Position numbers and translations under genes: made by a program | Notes under the pieces: generated by a model | The model's input: the letters and a program-made list of their open reading frames with translations, nothing else | What the model was told of the DNA's origin: nothing | The model's database searches: none | In this document: one piece after another, positions 1 through 10,054 of the stretch | Layout: each line of letters opens with the position of its first letter | Numbering within the stretch: position 1 is the stretch's first letter | NCBI GenBank assembly: GCA_921293015.1 | Contig: OV121087.1 | Span: 942,501-1,006,500 of the forward strand | DNA: 64,000 nt | DNA from: Phorcus lineatus | Lineage: Eukaryota > Mollusca > Gastropoda > Trochida > Trochidae | Direction of reading: 5' to 3'

Positions 1-925
1 CCAATATTTGTGCACACTGCTATGAACGCTTATATCGTCCACACTGCTTTAGATGAAACCCATCAAGTATTGGGATTCGATGGCTCATATTGGAACACTT
101 AGGTCAAAGAATCAATCATATTCTTCTGACGACATTTGGATTCCTACAATACAATCAGCTGAGACACATTCTATGACTTTTTTTCAACTTTTCCTTTTCA
201 ATGTAATAAAACATCAGAGACCTGAATATTTTATAATATGACATATCGTCCCTTTGTAATTTGATCTTAAAACAATAACAGCTTCCAATAATCTACCAGC
301 TTATGACTCTCTCCAAAAGCGAAAATCTTGTAGACAGCTATTATGGACACTTAGATTATAAATTGTAGGTTTAGAGACTCCAGAGCTTCTAATAAAGATC
401 CACGGGGATATTCAAGAAAAACCTACTTTTTCAGTTCTTCTAAAGAACAGAAGCTCTAAAAAGGTTAGACTCATTTGGTCCCATTCTTTGGCCTAACGTA
501 ATTATTATTTGTAGATTTTGTGAGTATATGGCTCCTAAATTGACGACAGCTGACACACTGTAAAATATATTTGCTTTCTTCTCTAGAAAAAAAGGAATGC
601 AAAAAAATCTTGAATAATTGTATATATTGAAAGACGGTACTTATCACTTGAAGTTTCGTTGACCATGTGAATCCCTATAAGGGCCACAAGGGCTACATCA
701 TCAAAGCTTAAGTTGAATTTATCGTAACCCTTAAGAGACCTTTGATACTAGAAACAGGCCCCTAGACCGATGCAGAATGAGGATTGAAGAGTTTATAACC
801 CTATGATTCTGAACAAAATCTATTTTAAAGAATACCTTTCACAATGGTTGGTTTTATTCTTCGTAGTGTTTCTATAGTTTTATACATTAGTTTGATTGAA
901 GAATACAAAATAGTGGAGTTTCAGT
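1..925. repeat. Segmental duplication block a, left copy
   Basis: Collinear with 16985-17830. Shared landmarks include the stretch from 'cttgtagacagctattatgg' (about 328) to 'ataaattgtaggtttag' (about 358), the 'gatccacggg' segment near 400, and the earlier 'aaacatcagagacctgaa' segment near 208, which reads 'aaacatgagaggcctgaa' in the other copy. Divergence is substantial with many small indels, so the duplication is old. No credible coding frame spans it; the 62-aa frame at 53-241 is not preserved in the other copy. The block may continue left of the window. Confidence 0.75.
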
Positions 926-952
926 GTATGATTATGTGAACGGTATATTCTA

Positions 953-1290
953 ATGAACCCCAAACTGCAGTATATAGAGTACAACCGCTGATGTTTTGGC
1001 GTCTTAATAAAATGTCACCTTCTGATTAAACTAAACAAGGTCATGTCTCCATTCTTAACTACTTTATCAATGTAACATTGCGTAGGGATGAAACCATCAT
1101 AACACGGCCATTTGAGCAGTCAACATTGAAATGAACCCCAAACTGCAGTGTACAAAGTGTATATGCGGAATTTTGAGGTTACACAAAACGCTGCCTTTTG
1201 ATTGGACGAAACACGGTCATGTGAACGTCAGGATTACACAAACAATTTATCGCTGCGCGGTCATGAAACTATGATTACATGATATATGAA
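953..1290. repeat. Diverged tandem duplication, period about 179 bp
   Basis: The 18-base string 'tgaaccccaaactgcagt' occurs at 953 and again at 1132. Each is followed by related sequence: a 'ctgattaaactaaacaaggtcatg' type segment against 'tgattggacgaaacacggtcatg', then a 'gatgaaaccatcat' / 'tcatgaaactatgat' segment. Two degenerate units are visible and no coding frame runs through them. From 1290 to about 2540 I see only AT-rich sequence with homopolymer runs and no gene. Confidence 0.65.
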
Positions 1291-2539
1291 AGTTCTTAGA
1301 TAAGACTAAATATTTATTAATAGGTTGATTTTAACAGTTAAATAGAAAAAGCAATGGAAACATTCTCATAATCTTTCTGTGATCTCGATTGAGGGAAGCG
1401 ACACTAATGTGGGCGAAACATAGGGCTTATACGTACATAAAAATCTCGTTTTTATGTCTTTTGTTTTTCATCATTTAAACCGTTTGTTTCCATTGAAACG
1501 GTTTTTTTTACATAAACTCTCGTGCTTGACATTGGTATATAAAACTCATGGTGGTATGTATTGTGTAATTCTATCATGTGGATAGTTAAGAGCTTTCTTT
1601 AGGAATACTCTGGTTTTAATTATCCACAGGCATATCCTGTTCTGTAGCTAAGAGTAGTGGTGCTATTGAAATGAAAAGCCCTTAACAAAGATAAGCATTA
1701 TTTGAACGTCTTTCCGTCCCCTTCAGTTAGATTGCTACACCTGCGGGCTCACTCTTTACTTGTAAACTGCACATACATAAGCACCTGCTCAACAAAAGTT
1801 TTTGGCACTCAAAAACTTTTATTTCCGTAGTTTAACATTGACCCAACAGTCGTATTCCTCAAAAAGAAGCCCAATAAGGCCACCCAATGCCTTGGTTGAC
1901 AATAAACTATATAATTGTCCTTACATTGATTACAGTCCTAGAACAATCCTTTCACAATGAAAATGACAGATAATATATGCAGTTATATTTTAACAACTCT
2001 ACTACTAAGTGACAACCGGCATAATAGTTCTTAGCAACAAAGCTTAATTATAAAGTCGCAATGGGTTGCCAGATTTGTCCATGATTTTTTAAAAAACCTT
2101 CTTACTGTTTTTATATTACATAAGATTACATAATTAAAAATAGTAGATATCTTCCTTCATTAAGATCAAAGTTTTTTCATATTGTTTAACGTGTTTGATA
2201 AATAGGCGAGAGAATTACACAATTAATATAACGAGTGAAAGATAATCTGTCATTTCCCGTCACGAGTTGGTCATTGTTTATATTACCCATATGTTTTTCA
2301 AAAAATAAAACACGAATATAATGGAAATAAACGTTTCTCTATAAAGGATTACAGGCGAATCTTCAAATTCATACGCCTGTGCTGTGGCTTAGTTGACACT
2401 TAGCTACGGACGGCAACATTGTCATTTGTGAAAAAGTTTCAAAATAATAGCTAGATGTAAGTGTTGTTGAAAGTTTATTCATTTTTTTCATAACTATAAT
2501 GATTATATTTAACAGTTTTATATTGATTTGAGTATGTCA

Positions 2540-2960
2540 GCGACGCCCTTTCGTACTAGCTCAATCTGAAATTCTTGTGACGTAAATGATGGCACTGTGG
2601 CGTTATAGCCGCTCGTGTCTATGACGTCATTACAATGGAACGAAATCAGGCGCTTCTTCGCGACTCCAAGCTTAATGTGAGGACGTAGTATTCAATAATC
2701 GCTAATTTCTAAAATTTTGTGCAATTTTACAGACTTATTTGCCTTTTTTGGCGGCGGCACATCAGAGAAATGTCGAATAGCATCTATTTAAACATTGTTA
2801 AAATGCAGAATATTGGTAAACAAATTACCAGTCGGAAAAAGTATGAAGGTGAATGAAATAGTCCCGGCACAAGGTTAATTTTCATTGGTCCACAACAGCC
2901 AATCAAAGTCCAAGAAAATGTGTAACTCCCATGTCACTTACAGGAAAAATAATACCCTGT
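2540..2960. promoter_or_regulatory. Promoter-like GC-richer stretch with CRE and CCAAT motifs
   Basis: This stretch stands out from AT-rich flanks. It holds a perfect CRE palindrome TGACGTCA (2622-2629) inside 'gtgtctatgacgtcatta', a GC-rich 'tggcggcggcac' near 2750, and CCAAT-type boxes in both orientations near 2884 ('attggtcc') and 2900 ('gccaatcaaag'). Motif content alone suggests a regulatory or CpG-type region. No convincing exon follows on either strand within 1 kb, so the target gene is unknown; it could equally be part of an inserted element, since the sister segment at 17830-18850 lacks it. Confidence 0.3.
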
Positions 2961-3109
2961 GTCCATCTTCCCATATGGGTCCCTTTCATTGTCACCGTGC
3001 ATCAGATAGAAAAAATCTCTCTGTGAAGACGTGTTAAGCTTTTGCACCTCAAATTGGTGTAAACTATTGTGGAGTCAAATTTCGACAACTAAATTTACTG
3101 AAAGCGATC

Positions 3110-3250
3110 ACTTTATCACGTAACATTGACAGCCCCATCTCTCACTATGAGCCATATGCCTCATTTGGATTTAATTGATCATTTTGTAGCATTCAAAAAA
3201 GTAAGGCCAGATGTGACCAGTACTCAATCTTATGCTTTGTCTATTATGAA
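3110..3250. repeat. Dispersed duplicated block c, left copy
   Basis: Similar to 22430-22580: both contain a 'gatcacttt' segment, a 'tcaattgatca' / 'ttaattgatca' segment and then 'gccagatgtgacca'. The order relative to the other duplicated blocks differs (here between blocks a and b, there after block d), so it may be a dispersed repeat or mark a third copy of the large duplication. From 3260 to 4300 nothing recognisable is seen. Confidence 0.5.
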
Positions 3251-4299
3251 GAATGAAGTCCTGCAGGTTCACTGTAACACAACATTAATGTATTGAGCAA
3301 GATGAACGAAGTAGTATTTGTTATTCTAGTAGGTTTAAGGATGGTTTGTAATTCAATGGTCATCCAACAATCACATAAGACTTTGGTTTCATCCACCTGT
3401 GCTCATCACAACCCCTATCTCCTCTTGGCTGACGGTAGTTAGACAAGGGATTGCCTTCAACTATCCCCTGAGTGGGAGTTATTAGTCTGGAGATTGAAAC
3501 AGGGACTCTTAGTGTTTCCTCAATTACATACGCCACACGCCTGCACATAATAGAATTCAATGCTATTGTCGAATGACGTTGTAAATTTAAACAATGCTTT
3601 TACATATCTTCTGAACCATGATTTGTACTTCAGTCATTTGTGTATACTTGTAAAGAGGATATACAATATCTTCAATGCCAAAATATTATCTAAACGTATG
3701 TCAGGTTGTATGTTTTGAATGTTTGCTTGTTGTGAAAAAACAAATTCAAAATAATCAATAAAAACTAAATCCGTAAATCAAAAAGAGTGTTAGATTTACG
3801 ATTACTACTTTCATTTCACATATCAGACTAAATCATGCCTATTCTATGTGTATTAGCTCGTTTAGAAGCAACCTGTCATTTGAGGTAACAGAACTAGCCG
3901 TTCCGAAGTAGAAACAAAGATTTCACATAGTGTAAACAGTGACGTTGGTAATACAAAAAGGAAAGAAAAATAGTATTAGACAAGTCGGTAATTTATTGGG
4001 CCATGAATGTCATCTGTCTTTTGGTTATTTCCTTAGACTGATCTAAAAATCAATAATCAAAGCAGAAAAACTATGTCGAATAAAAGGTCACTTTGAGCAA
4101 AAGGTTACCTTTTGGATTAAACAGATAAATGCATGCTTAACACATGTCCGCCATCTCGTGAGATGATAGCTCGCTGATATTTCGTAAACAGTCCTTCTGT
4201 CCTCATGTATCTATTACTTTAGTAATAGAAATCCACTATAAAGTGATGTGATTTTTGGTTTCAAGACTGCTTTCAAGAGTATTTCAATTTTTTCAAAGC

Positions 4300-4550
4300 C
4301 ACTGGTATTATTGCAGGGAGAAAGCCCGCAACACCATTGTGAATATGCACTGCGGTGAAACCTGCGTACCATGGGTGGTACTGCACTGAAATTTATGATC
4401 AGTGTAGCATTCCACCCAAACCTTACTACATGAACAGTTCTCTACTGCTCTACTGCTGATCAAGTTGCCGAACCGATGATGGGATTCGAACCCCAGGCCT
4501 TTTGATCCGAAGTCAGAAGCGCTTACCACTGCCCAATCCCACCCCCAAAG
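4300..4550 (-). mobile_element. tRNA-derived SINE
   Basis: On the minus strand the element begins near 4550 with a tRNA-like head: an A-box-like 'TGGGCAGTGGTAAGCGCTT', an anticodon-arm-like stem with a 7-nt loop containing TCG, and a perfect B-box-type 'GGGTTCGAATCCC' (4481-4494). About 180 bp of non-tRNA body follows to about 4300. The internal Pol III promoter and the tRNA-unrelated tail are typical of SINEs, and the anticodon loop suggests an Arg(TCG) tRNA ancestor. A free-standing tRNA gene is unlikely because the acceptor stem does not pair well. The 3' boundary and any target duplication were not resolved. Confidence 0.7.
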
Positions 4551-4559
4551 TCACTATGA

Positions 4560-5384
4560 AAAACCATAATGGTTTAGTGCGCTCTGACATATATTGTCTG
4601 GTTATTGATTAAATTTGCGACTCTAACCCTTTCTATTACCACATGCCAAACAGAATAGCATAACAAATATATCACCTCATCAACTCAAGGAGTGCATTTC
4701 TATGCTTACAATTCTTAAATGGGCAAAGATAAAATCCAAAATATTACATTGTTTTCTACTTAGCATTTATTTCCCTTGAATTAATTATAATGTATAACCT
4801 TCGTTTCATCTGTTTATACTACAGTATATATAAATGATACGTCACATTGTTGAAGCATGGCATTTTCAAGAGATTTAAGTGGAAAGATAATGATAATCAT
4901 GTATATATTTATTCAAGGCATCCTACTCTACAGAAACGACTTTCAAATTCTACTTCATGCTATTAATGTAATATTCTAATCTTATACAAAAAAAACCCAA
5001 CAAAGACATAAATTCTCTTGCCAAACTGTATATAAAAGTGTCATAGATAATCGAATCTTTCTCAACATTTTTAATAAGGCATTGTTACATGGAATGTGAA
5101 ACTCAGCATATTATTGTTCTAATTATGTCTTAAAAAGATTGAGAGGAATATTCATCCTTGTTTTAGTTTGACTTACATAAACTAACATTTCCATCATGAA
5201 TGGATTCATACTTAAGATAAATTGTATGTTGTTTAATCATTAGATTTTGTACAACAGTAGTTTCCTTGGTTTAAGGACGGTATCCATCACTATCCTCAGC
5301 ATAGCCCTGGCCAACTTAACTGCACTCTGTATGGACAAAAGTAGGTTAACTATGTCCAAGATAGAATAATTCAAAACGTTCGCA
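4560..5384. other. AT-rich intergenic sequence, no gene seen
   Basis: No recognisable coding, RNA or repeat structure beyond short A/T runs. The 74-aa minus frame at 5240-5464 has no family features, and its counterpart in the duplicated segment is not open. Confidence 0.5.
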
Positions 5385-6445
5385 CCGGAACTTGAATAAA
5401 AGGAATTTCTAAACATGTTGGTACCAAAATGAAAGATAAAACCGTTTACTGCATTTATCTTCATTTACTATTGCTTCAAAATATTAATTTAGACTGTAAG
5501 TTCACGTGCATGGATTGTTATCATTACAATCATTTATCATCATTACCATATTCCTTGCCTCATATACTGACCATCAATATCAAAGTGATAGTATAACATA
5601 CACTCTTATATTGTTATATACTCAATATATTAACTACTATATTAAATATTATTTCAATGCAATAAGCTGTATTTAATCTAATATATTTCTCTTATGCTTC
5701 GTATATGATTCATCAGTTGAAGTATGTCATCAAATAATGTGTACCACTGTTTCAAATGATAAATAATATAAAATATTTATGGCGGATATTTATGGTACTC
5801 CTGGAACTTATCAATATTTAAGGCAGAGATTTGATGTCATTCCTTGGACGACCCGACGTTACCTGCCGAACAAAATGAACTTTTGTCAAACAAATTATCC
5901 ATCTGGGACGACAGCAGTGACGTTAAAACCTTTTTCCTTTTTAGCGTATCAGAGAGCGATTGATAACAAATAGTGACCGACATTCGTCTAGACAGGCATT
6001 AAATTTTCACACTAACGATTTCACATCAACTGTCATTGTACCAATTGCCCTAGAGAGCTTAAATCGTGTGCATGTATTTTGGTCAATTTTCATTATGAAA
6101 TGTTTTTTCAGACTATGTGTCCCTCGATATCGATCCAGGGAGTTACCCCCTTAAACTATTGTATCTATTCTTGAAGAACGAAAAGCACTTTAATTATTGA
6201 AAAAGAGTCCATTTTTTCTACACAAGAGTAATGTTTTATACATATTTCTCGCCAGACACATATTATGTATTCCAAATATTGTTAACATTCTATACTACTT
6301 TAATCCCAGGAACTATGCATTTTATTTCCACTCCATCTAGGCCCGGAAGAAAAAAAGAAATCTGAAATACTTGGATTTATGATAAATCACTTCAAGTTGA
6401 TTATATATTTCGAAGTTTCAAAGAAACTCTGTGGATGAAATGATT
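5385..6445. repeat. Segmental duplication block b, left copy
   Basis: Collinear with 18850-19870. Strong anchors are 'cagttgaagtatgtcatc' (5716 here, 19149 there), the 'tatttatggtactcc' region (about 5787; 19231), and 'acttttgtcaaacaaat' followed by 'ccatctgggac' (about 5879; 19319). Similarity continues through an 'attgttaac' segment to about 6445. Short frames such as 5779-5973 (64 aa) and 19141-19422 (93 aa) overlap here but are in part different frames, so conservation is at DNA level rather than clearly protein level. Confidence 0.8.
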
Positions 6446-6499
6446 GAATTAGATTTTTTTTTAAATACTGATGTTATATCAGCCCTCTTGATAATAGTA

Positions 6500-6660
6500 T
6501 AATTCAGTTAACCTCGTGTAACTAACTCCCTATACACCACGTGGTCCAGTTATCTGGTCAATATCAGAGGTAGTTTGTTTTTAGATAACCGACCTCTTGA
6601 TAACCGACCTCTTTATCAGATAACAGACCTCTTGATAACCGACCTCTCGGTTCAATACTG
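6500..6660. repeat. 15-bp tandem repeat next to a transposon-end-like sequence
   Basis: Four copies of a 15-mer like 'gataaccgacctctt' lie at 6584-6598, 6599-6613, 6619-6633 and 6634-6648, with a 5-bp break after the second. About 80 bp upstream, 'cagttaacctcgtgtaacta' (from 6506) resembles the CAGT...CCTCG start of pogo/Tigger-type terminal inverted repeats, but I found no matching opposite end and no transposase. It marks the left edge of a block absent from the sister duplication. From 6660 to 7225 nothing else is recognised. Confidence 0.45.
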
Positions 6661-7225
6661 CAAAATTTCACAGCATCGCACCTGAAAATTATTTTTCCCT
6701 CGGCTAACGGGTCTAAATGACCCTATGCCTCTACAGGAGAATTTAATATTCTTTATTTGGCTTTTACATTTTTTTAAACAATTCAAACGTTGGTTTTGAC
6801 TTGGAGAATGCCCAAAAATACCAATTGAAGAATATGAAAATCTCAAGTTAAAAGGTTAAAGGAAAGAAAAACAAAACAAACTAATTTTACTTTATTCAGG
6901 GAAGACAACTATTACATTTACATATTAAACGTGCAGTTGACAAAGGCAAATTTAGATATCTGGCTTGAGCACTGGTCATCTGAAAATATAATGACAGAAT
7001 GTATAAATATGGTGACAATGTAGCGAAATAGGATATTAATGATATAAAAAACACCAACACTTTGTGTACGCAATCATATTGCTGATTGTTTAACTGATTA
7101 ACACGTTTTCTCAAATTGATACCCCTTGAAATTCAATTAATAAGCTAACCAAGGTATTGCCTTGTCTACCATCATGTCATTAGAGTTATTTTATATCTTG
7201 AGAATGCTATCGATAGACCTTATCG

Positions 7226-7402
7226 TTATTGTATTTTGTAGTTATATTTACCCTTGCTTCCTGTTGGTTGCACAAATGTGTCCTCTGGCTCTTCTGTTTT
7301 TGGCTTCTTCACGGAAACGGAACTGAGAGTTTCACTGACTTTTTTATTTGCTCCTCGCTTTTTCTTTTGTAAGAAAGAACGCCTGCAATTTAAGTAAAAA
7401 AT
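7226..7402 (-). pseudogene. Possible 3' exon of the Crypton-like gene, Lys-rich tail
   Basis: Reads in one frame from a consensus-type acceptor (TTGCAG on the minus strand, near 7381-7386) through a basic, Lys-rich stretch (QKKKRGANKKVSE, then VKKPKTEEPEDTF) to a stop at 7226. It follows the catalytic exon on the same strand across a roughly 180-bp gap whose other edge is a good donor (CTCAG|GTAGGA near 7577). If spliced, the tail joins after the TGHRSL motif. No tyrosine that could act as the recombinase nucleophile is visible. This is inference; the segment could also be unrelated sequence. Confidence 0.35.
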
Positions 7403-7563
7403 CAGTGTCAAGCAATCATCGGGTTGTAAAACCAATGTCTTTGCATTATTTTAAATATATTTATGGAATATATTTTTTGCACTTATTTTATTGAATGATA
7501 TCACTGTTAAATTGCGAGCTGATAAGTGGTAGAATAAATGTAAGGTTTGCAATATTCTAATGT

Positions 7564-7826
7564 AATGATGATTTCCTACCTGAGAGAGAACGGTGACCAG
7601 TCTGATATGATCCATGATCAACTGTTCATCCACTCCTGCTCGGTAGAGTGCTGTTGCTGCCGTCGATCTTAGGGAGTGGTTGGTGTAATGTCCATTCATT
7701 CCTGCATCTTTCGCCAAATCAGGAATCATTTATTTGCAATGTGTTGTGTCCAACAGCTTGTCTCCTATACCATAATTTCTCCTGAGGTTTCTGAAGCGGA
7801 CTCAGATAAAACAACACACAATCAGA
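7564..7826 (-). pseudogene. Crypton tyrosine recombinase, catalytic C-terminal segment (broken)
   Basis: Family: Crypton / DUF3504 recombinases, as in KIAA1958-, ZMYM- and QRICH1-related proteins, known from family knowledge. On the minus strand the residues run DCVLFYLSPLQKPQEKLWY, then QAVGHNTLQ, then a one-base shift near 7730, then MIPDLAKDAGMNGHYTNHSL and the HxxR catalytic box (HSLR), STAATALYRAGVDEQLIMDH. A second shift near 7600 puts the next catalytic motif, TGHRSL, in another frame. Two frameshifts in 90 codons make it inactive. It belongs with the pieces at 8111-8362 and 10055-10578 in the same orientation. The match to the expected family order is good, so I am confident of the class. 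Confidence 0.85.
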
Positions 7827-8110
7827 CTTGATTAAAGCTTAGGAAATGTCACGATGTTAAGTGCAGCATACAAAAGTTAATGATCACCGGATTAAGTTTA
7901 ATTGTTGCTTGGTATGTATGTTGTTTATAAGTTTTTTGTCATTATCATTATCGATATTGATTATATTAAACATGTTATTCAAGAAATATCTATTTGGTAA
8001 AATCCTAGTGGCTGATATGTTTTGTTTCTTACTATATCACCATTACAATCCTCTCACTTAACAAACACTTATAATTTTCTTTGGTATGTTGTTATTTCGA
8101 AAATAATTAC
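7827..8110 (-). other. Possible intron or insertion within the Crypton
   Basis: Separates two recombinase segments that are adjacent in the family. The upstream edge has a strong donor (TCAG|GTAATT at 8109-8112 on the minus strand). The downstream edge has no acceptor that restores the frame exactly: the nearest, AAG before TCTGAT, leaves a phase mismatch. It could be an intron in a decayed gene or a secondary insertion. The sequence is AT-rich; the 66-aa plus frame at 7861-8061 shows no family features. Confidence 0.4.
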
Positions 8111-8362
8111 CTGATTTGGGACTCATGAGCATGTACAGCATGTACAGCTTGTAGAGGCGTACGTGGCGACGTGATTCGTCAGCAGCTGGTTAGCTTCGTG
8201 CACTCTTTTTCTGAACTCGAAGATGTTTCAGGCCGCCTTGGTTTGTTTCGGAATTATCTTCAGGGTATTCAAGGTTTTCCACTCCATCTTTGGTTTTCAA
8301 CTAAATTTGGTTGTTGATAAACCTCAAAGAACGATGCTCAGCACCGCTCCTGAGTGCCAGTT
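8111..8362 (-). pseudogene. Crypton tyrosine recombinase, middle segment with catalytic Arg (broken)
   Basis: Minus-strand translation gives LRSGAEHRSLRF, which carries the first catalytic arginine of Crypton-type recombinases, then DGVENLEYPEDNSETNQGGL and KHLRVQKKSA, then HVRLYKLYM, all in the family order. There is an in-frame TAG at 8301-8303 and TAA at 8190-8192, plus a 9-bp in-frame duplication giving LYMLYM. The segment starts abruptly at about 8362, next to the ATT-rich tail of the inserted retrotransposon. It is clearly a non-functional relic of the same gene as the flanking segments. Confidence 0.85.
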
Positions 8363-8387
8363 AGATACACGAGTGTGTGTTTTTTTA

Positions 8388-8445
8388 TAATAATAATTGA
8401 TAATAATAATAATAATAATAATGATAATAATAATATTAATAATAG
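8388..8445. repeat. (TAA)n microsatellite at retrotransposon 3' end
   Basis: Imperfect TAA/ATT trinucleotide run interrupted by a few substitutions. On the minus strand it is an (ATT)n run directly before the Crypton sequence resumes. It therefore fits the simple-repeat tail that CR1-type elements carry at their 3' end. Confidence 0.75.
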
Positions 8446-10050
8446 TTTATAATATTACCGTGTCATGTTGTGATACATACAATTTTTACACAGATATATA
8501 TAACATAAAACAACCAGGCCTCATTAAGTCAAGAAGACACCAAGGTTAGGACATTTACTATAAAACCGTAAAGGACACACAATATATGCATTTACATTAT
8601 TCACATTCTCCATAGACTTACACAAGTGATACACACACCAGTCACTCACTGATCCATCCCAGTTGACATACAGGCAACCTCTATCCGACAAAACTATAAT
8701 AATAACATGTCCATTTATATAGCGCTAAACTCCACTATGACGTGCTCATAGCGCATACAAGAGTCATGTATACTTTAAAGTTGGTTTACAGGTACAGCCT
8801 AAACAGAGGTGTTTTTAGGAGAGACTTAAAATGTTCCAACGATTGAGCTTCCTTGATATTGTCTGGAATCATATTCCACTTAGTGGCAGCAGCAACACTA
8901 AAGGACTTGTAACCAAAGGATTTCTTCTTCCAATGTGGCACAACAAGTCTCTGTTGGTTTTCAAACCTCAGGCTAAGTGATGGAATGTACATGCATACAA
9001 GCTCACACAGGTCTGATGGGGCAAGCCCGAAGACACACTGATATGTCAGGACAAGAAGTTTGAAATCCACCCTTGCTGCTACTAGGAGCCAATGTAACAG
9101 ATTTAGCACCGGTGTTATGTGCATTCTTGGTGGAGATCTGGTGACAATTCTAACAGCTTGGTTTTGCACCTTCTGAAGCTTATGAAGTAGTGTTGTTGGC
9201 AAGTTCACAAGCAGACTATTACAGTAGTCTATGCGTGACAGAATTAGGCATAGAGCAAGCGTTGCAGCGGAACCCTCAGTTATCAGATGGCGGATTTCCC
9301 CCAGACTTCTCAGTTGAAAATAACAACTTTTACAGATGTTTCCAACATTCTGTTCCTTAGATAAACCAGCATCGATATGAACGCCAAGATTTTTGACAAC
9401 CGAGGACATTTCGATATTTGTGTCATTCACCTGGAGTCCGACTTGTGATATCTTGGACAGCTTGGTCTTAGATGCAAAGATGACTGCCTCTGTCTTCTCT
9501 GAAGCATATTTAGAATCATCCAAGCTTTAACATCGGTGATGGTGTTTTCCATCTTCTGCCATGTCTTGAGTTCTCCATCCTTGCCAATGTGAAAGGAGTC
9601 ATACATCTGAGTGTCATCGGCGTATAGATGATTGTTCATGTTCTTATTTGTGAGGAGCTGACCTAGCTGCTTGGTCTACAGAGTGAACAAAATAGGCCCA
9701 AGGACAGATCCTTGGGGCACACCACATGACAGTGGAACTTTCTGAGAGCGGACAGTCTTAGTTACAACGGACTGATGCCTGTCTGATAGATAGGGGTTCA
9801 ACCATGCTAAAACTGTGTCATGTACTCCAAAGTCTTCCTTCAATCTGTCTAGTAACTTCTGGTGGTCGATCGTGTCGAAGGCTGAAGATAAATCCAATAA
9901 CATGAGGGGCGAAACCTTGTTGGAATCTGCTGCCATGTACAGATCATTAACAACTGGAACAAGAGCTGTCTCCGTGCTGTGTCTGTTCCTGTATGCTGAC
10001 TGGAATTCATACAGCAACTCTTCCTGCTCAAAATGCTCTAAAAGACGAAC
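8446..10050 (-). mobile_element. 5'-truncated CR1-like non-LTR retrotransposon inserted in the Crypton
   Basis: Encodes the reverse transcriptase C-terminal half on the minus strand. From about 10045 it reads RLLEHFEQEELLYEFQSAYR, HSTETA, then the RT motifs LLDLSSAFDTIDH, GVPQGSVLGPILF and catalytic YADD (about 9615), then NLGVHIDAGLS, LILSRIDYCNSLL, QNQAVRIVTRSPP and the end FRLYL at 8786. The mature chain is broken by an in-frame TAG just after LFTL (about 9674) and a frameshift near 9520. The 3' flank contains GCGCTATATAAATGG (about 8715-8730), common in CR1-type 3' ends, and an (ATT)n tail. Endonuclease and ORF1 are absent, so this is a typical 5'-truncated, dead copy. The exact 5' junction lies within about 10 bp of 10050. 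Confidence 0.9.
8786..10017 (-). pseudogene. Reverse transcriptase coding remnant (CR1-like)
   Basis: Coding part of the retrotransposon described for 8446-10050, given separately because it is the longest coding relic in the window. Three consecutive open pieces (10017-9676, 9639-9427 and 9523-8786, the last 245 aa) cover the RT palm with FDTIDH, GVPQGS and YADD, followed by the thumb and C-terminal region. One stop replaces what is usually a Tyr codon after LFTL, and one frameshift follows the DVKAWM motif. The enzyme would copy element RNA into target DNA; here it cannot be made as one chain. The assignment to CR1/Jockey-type rather than RTE rests on motif style and the tail. Confidence 0.88.
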
Positions 10051-10054
10051 CTTT

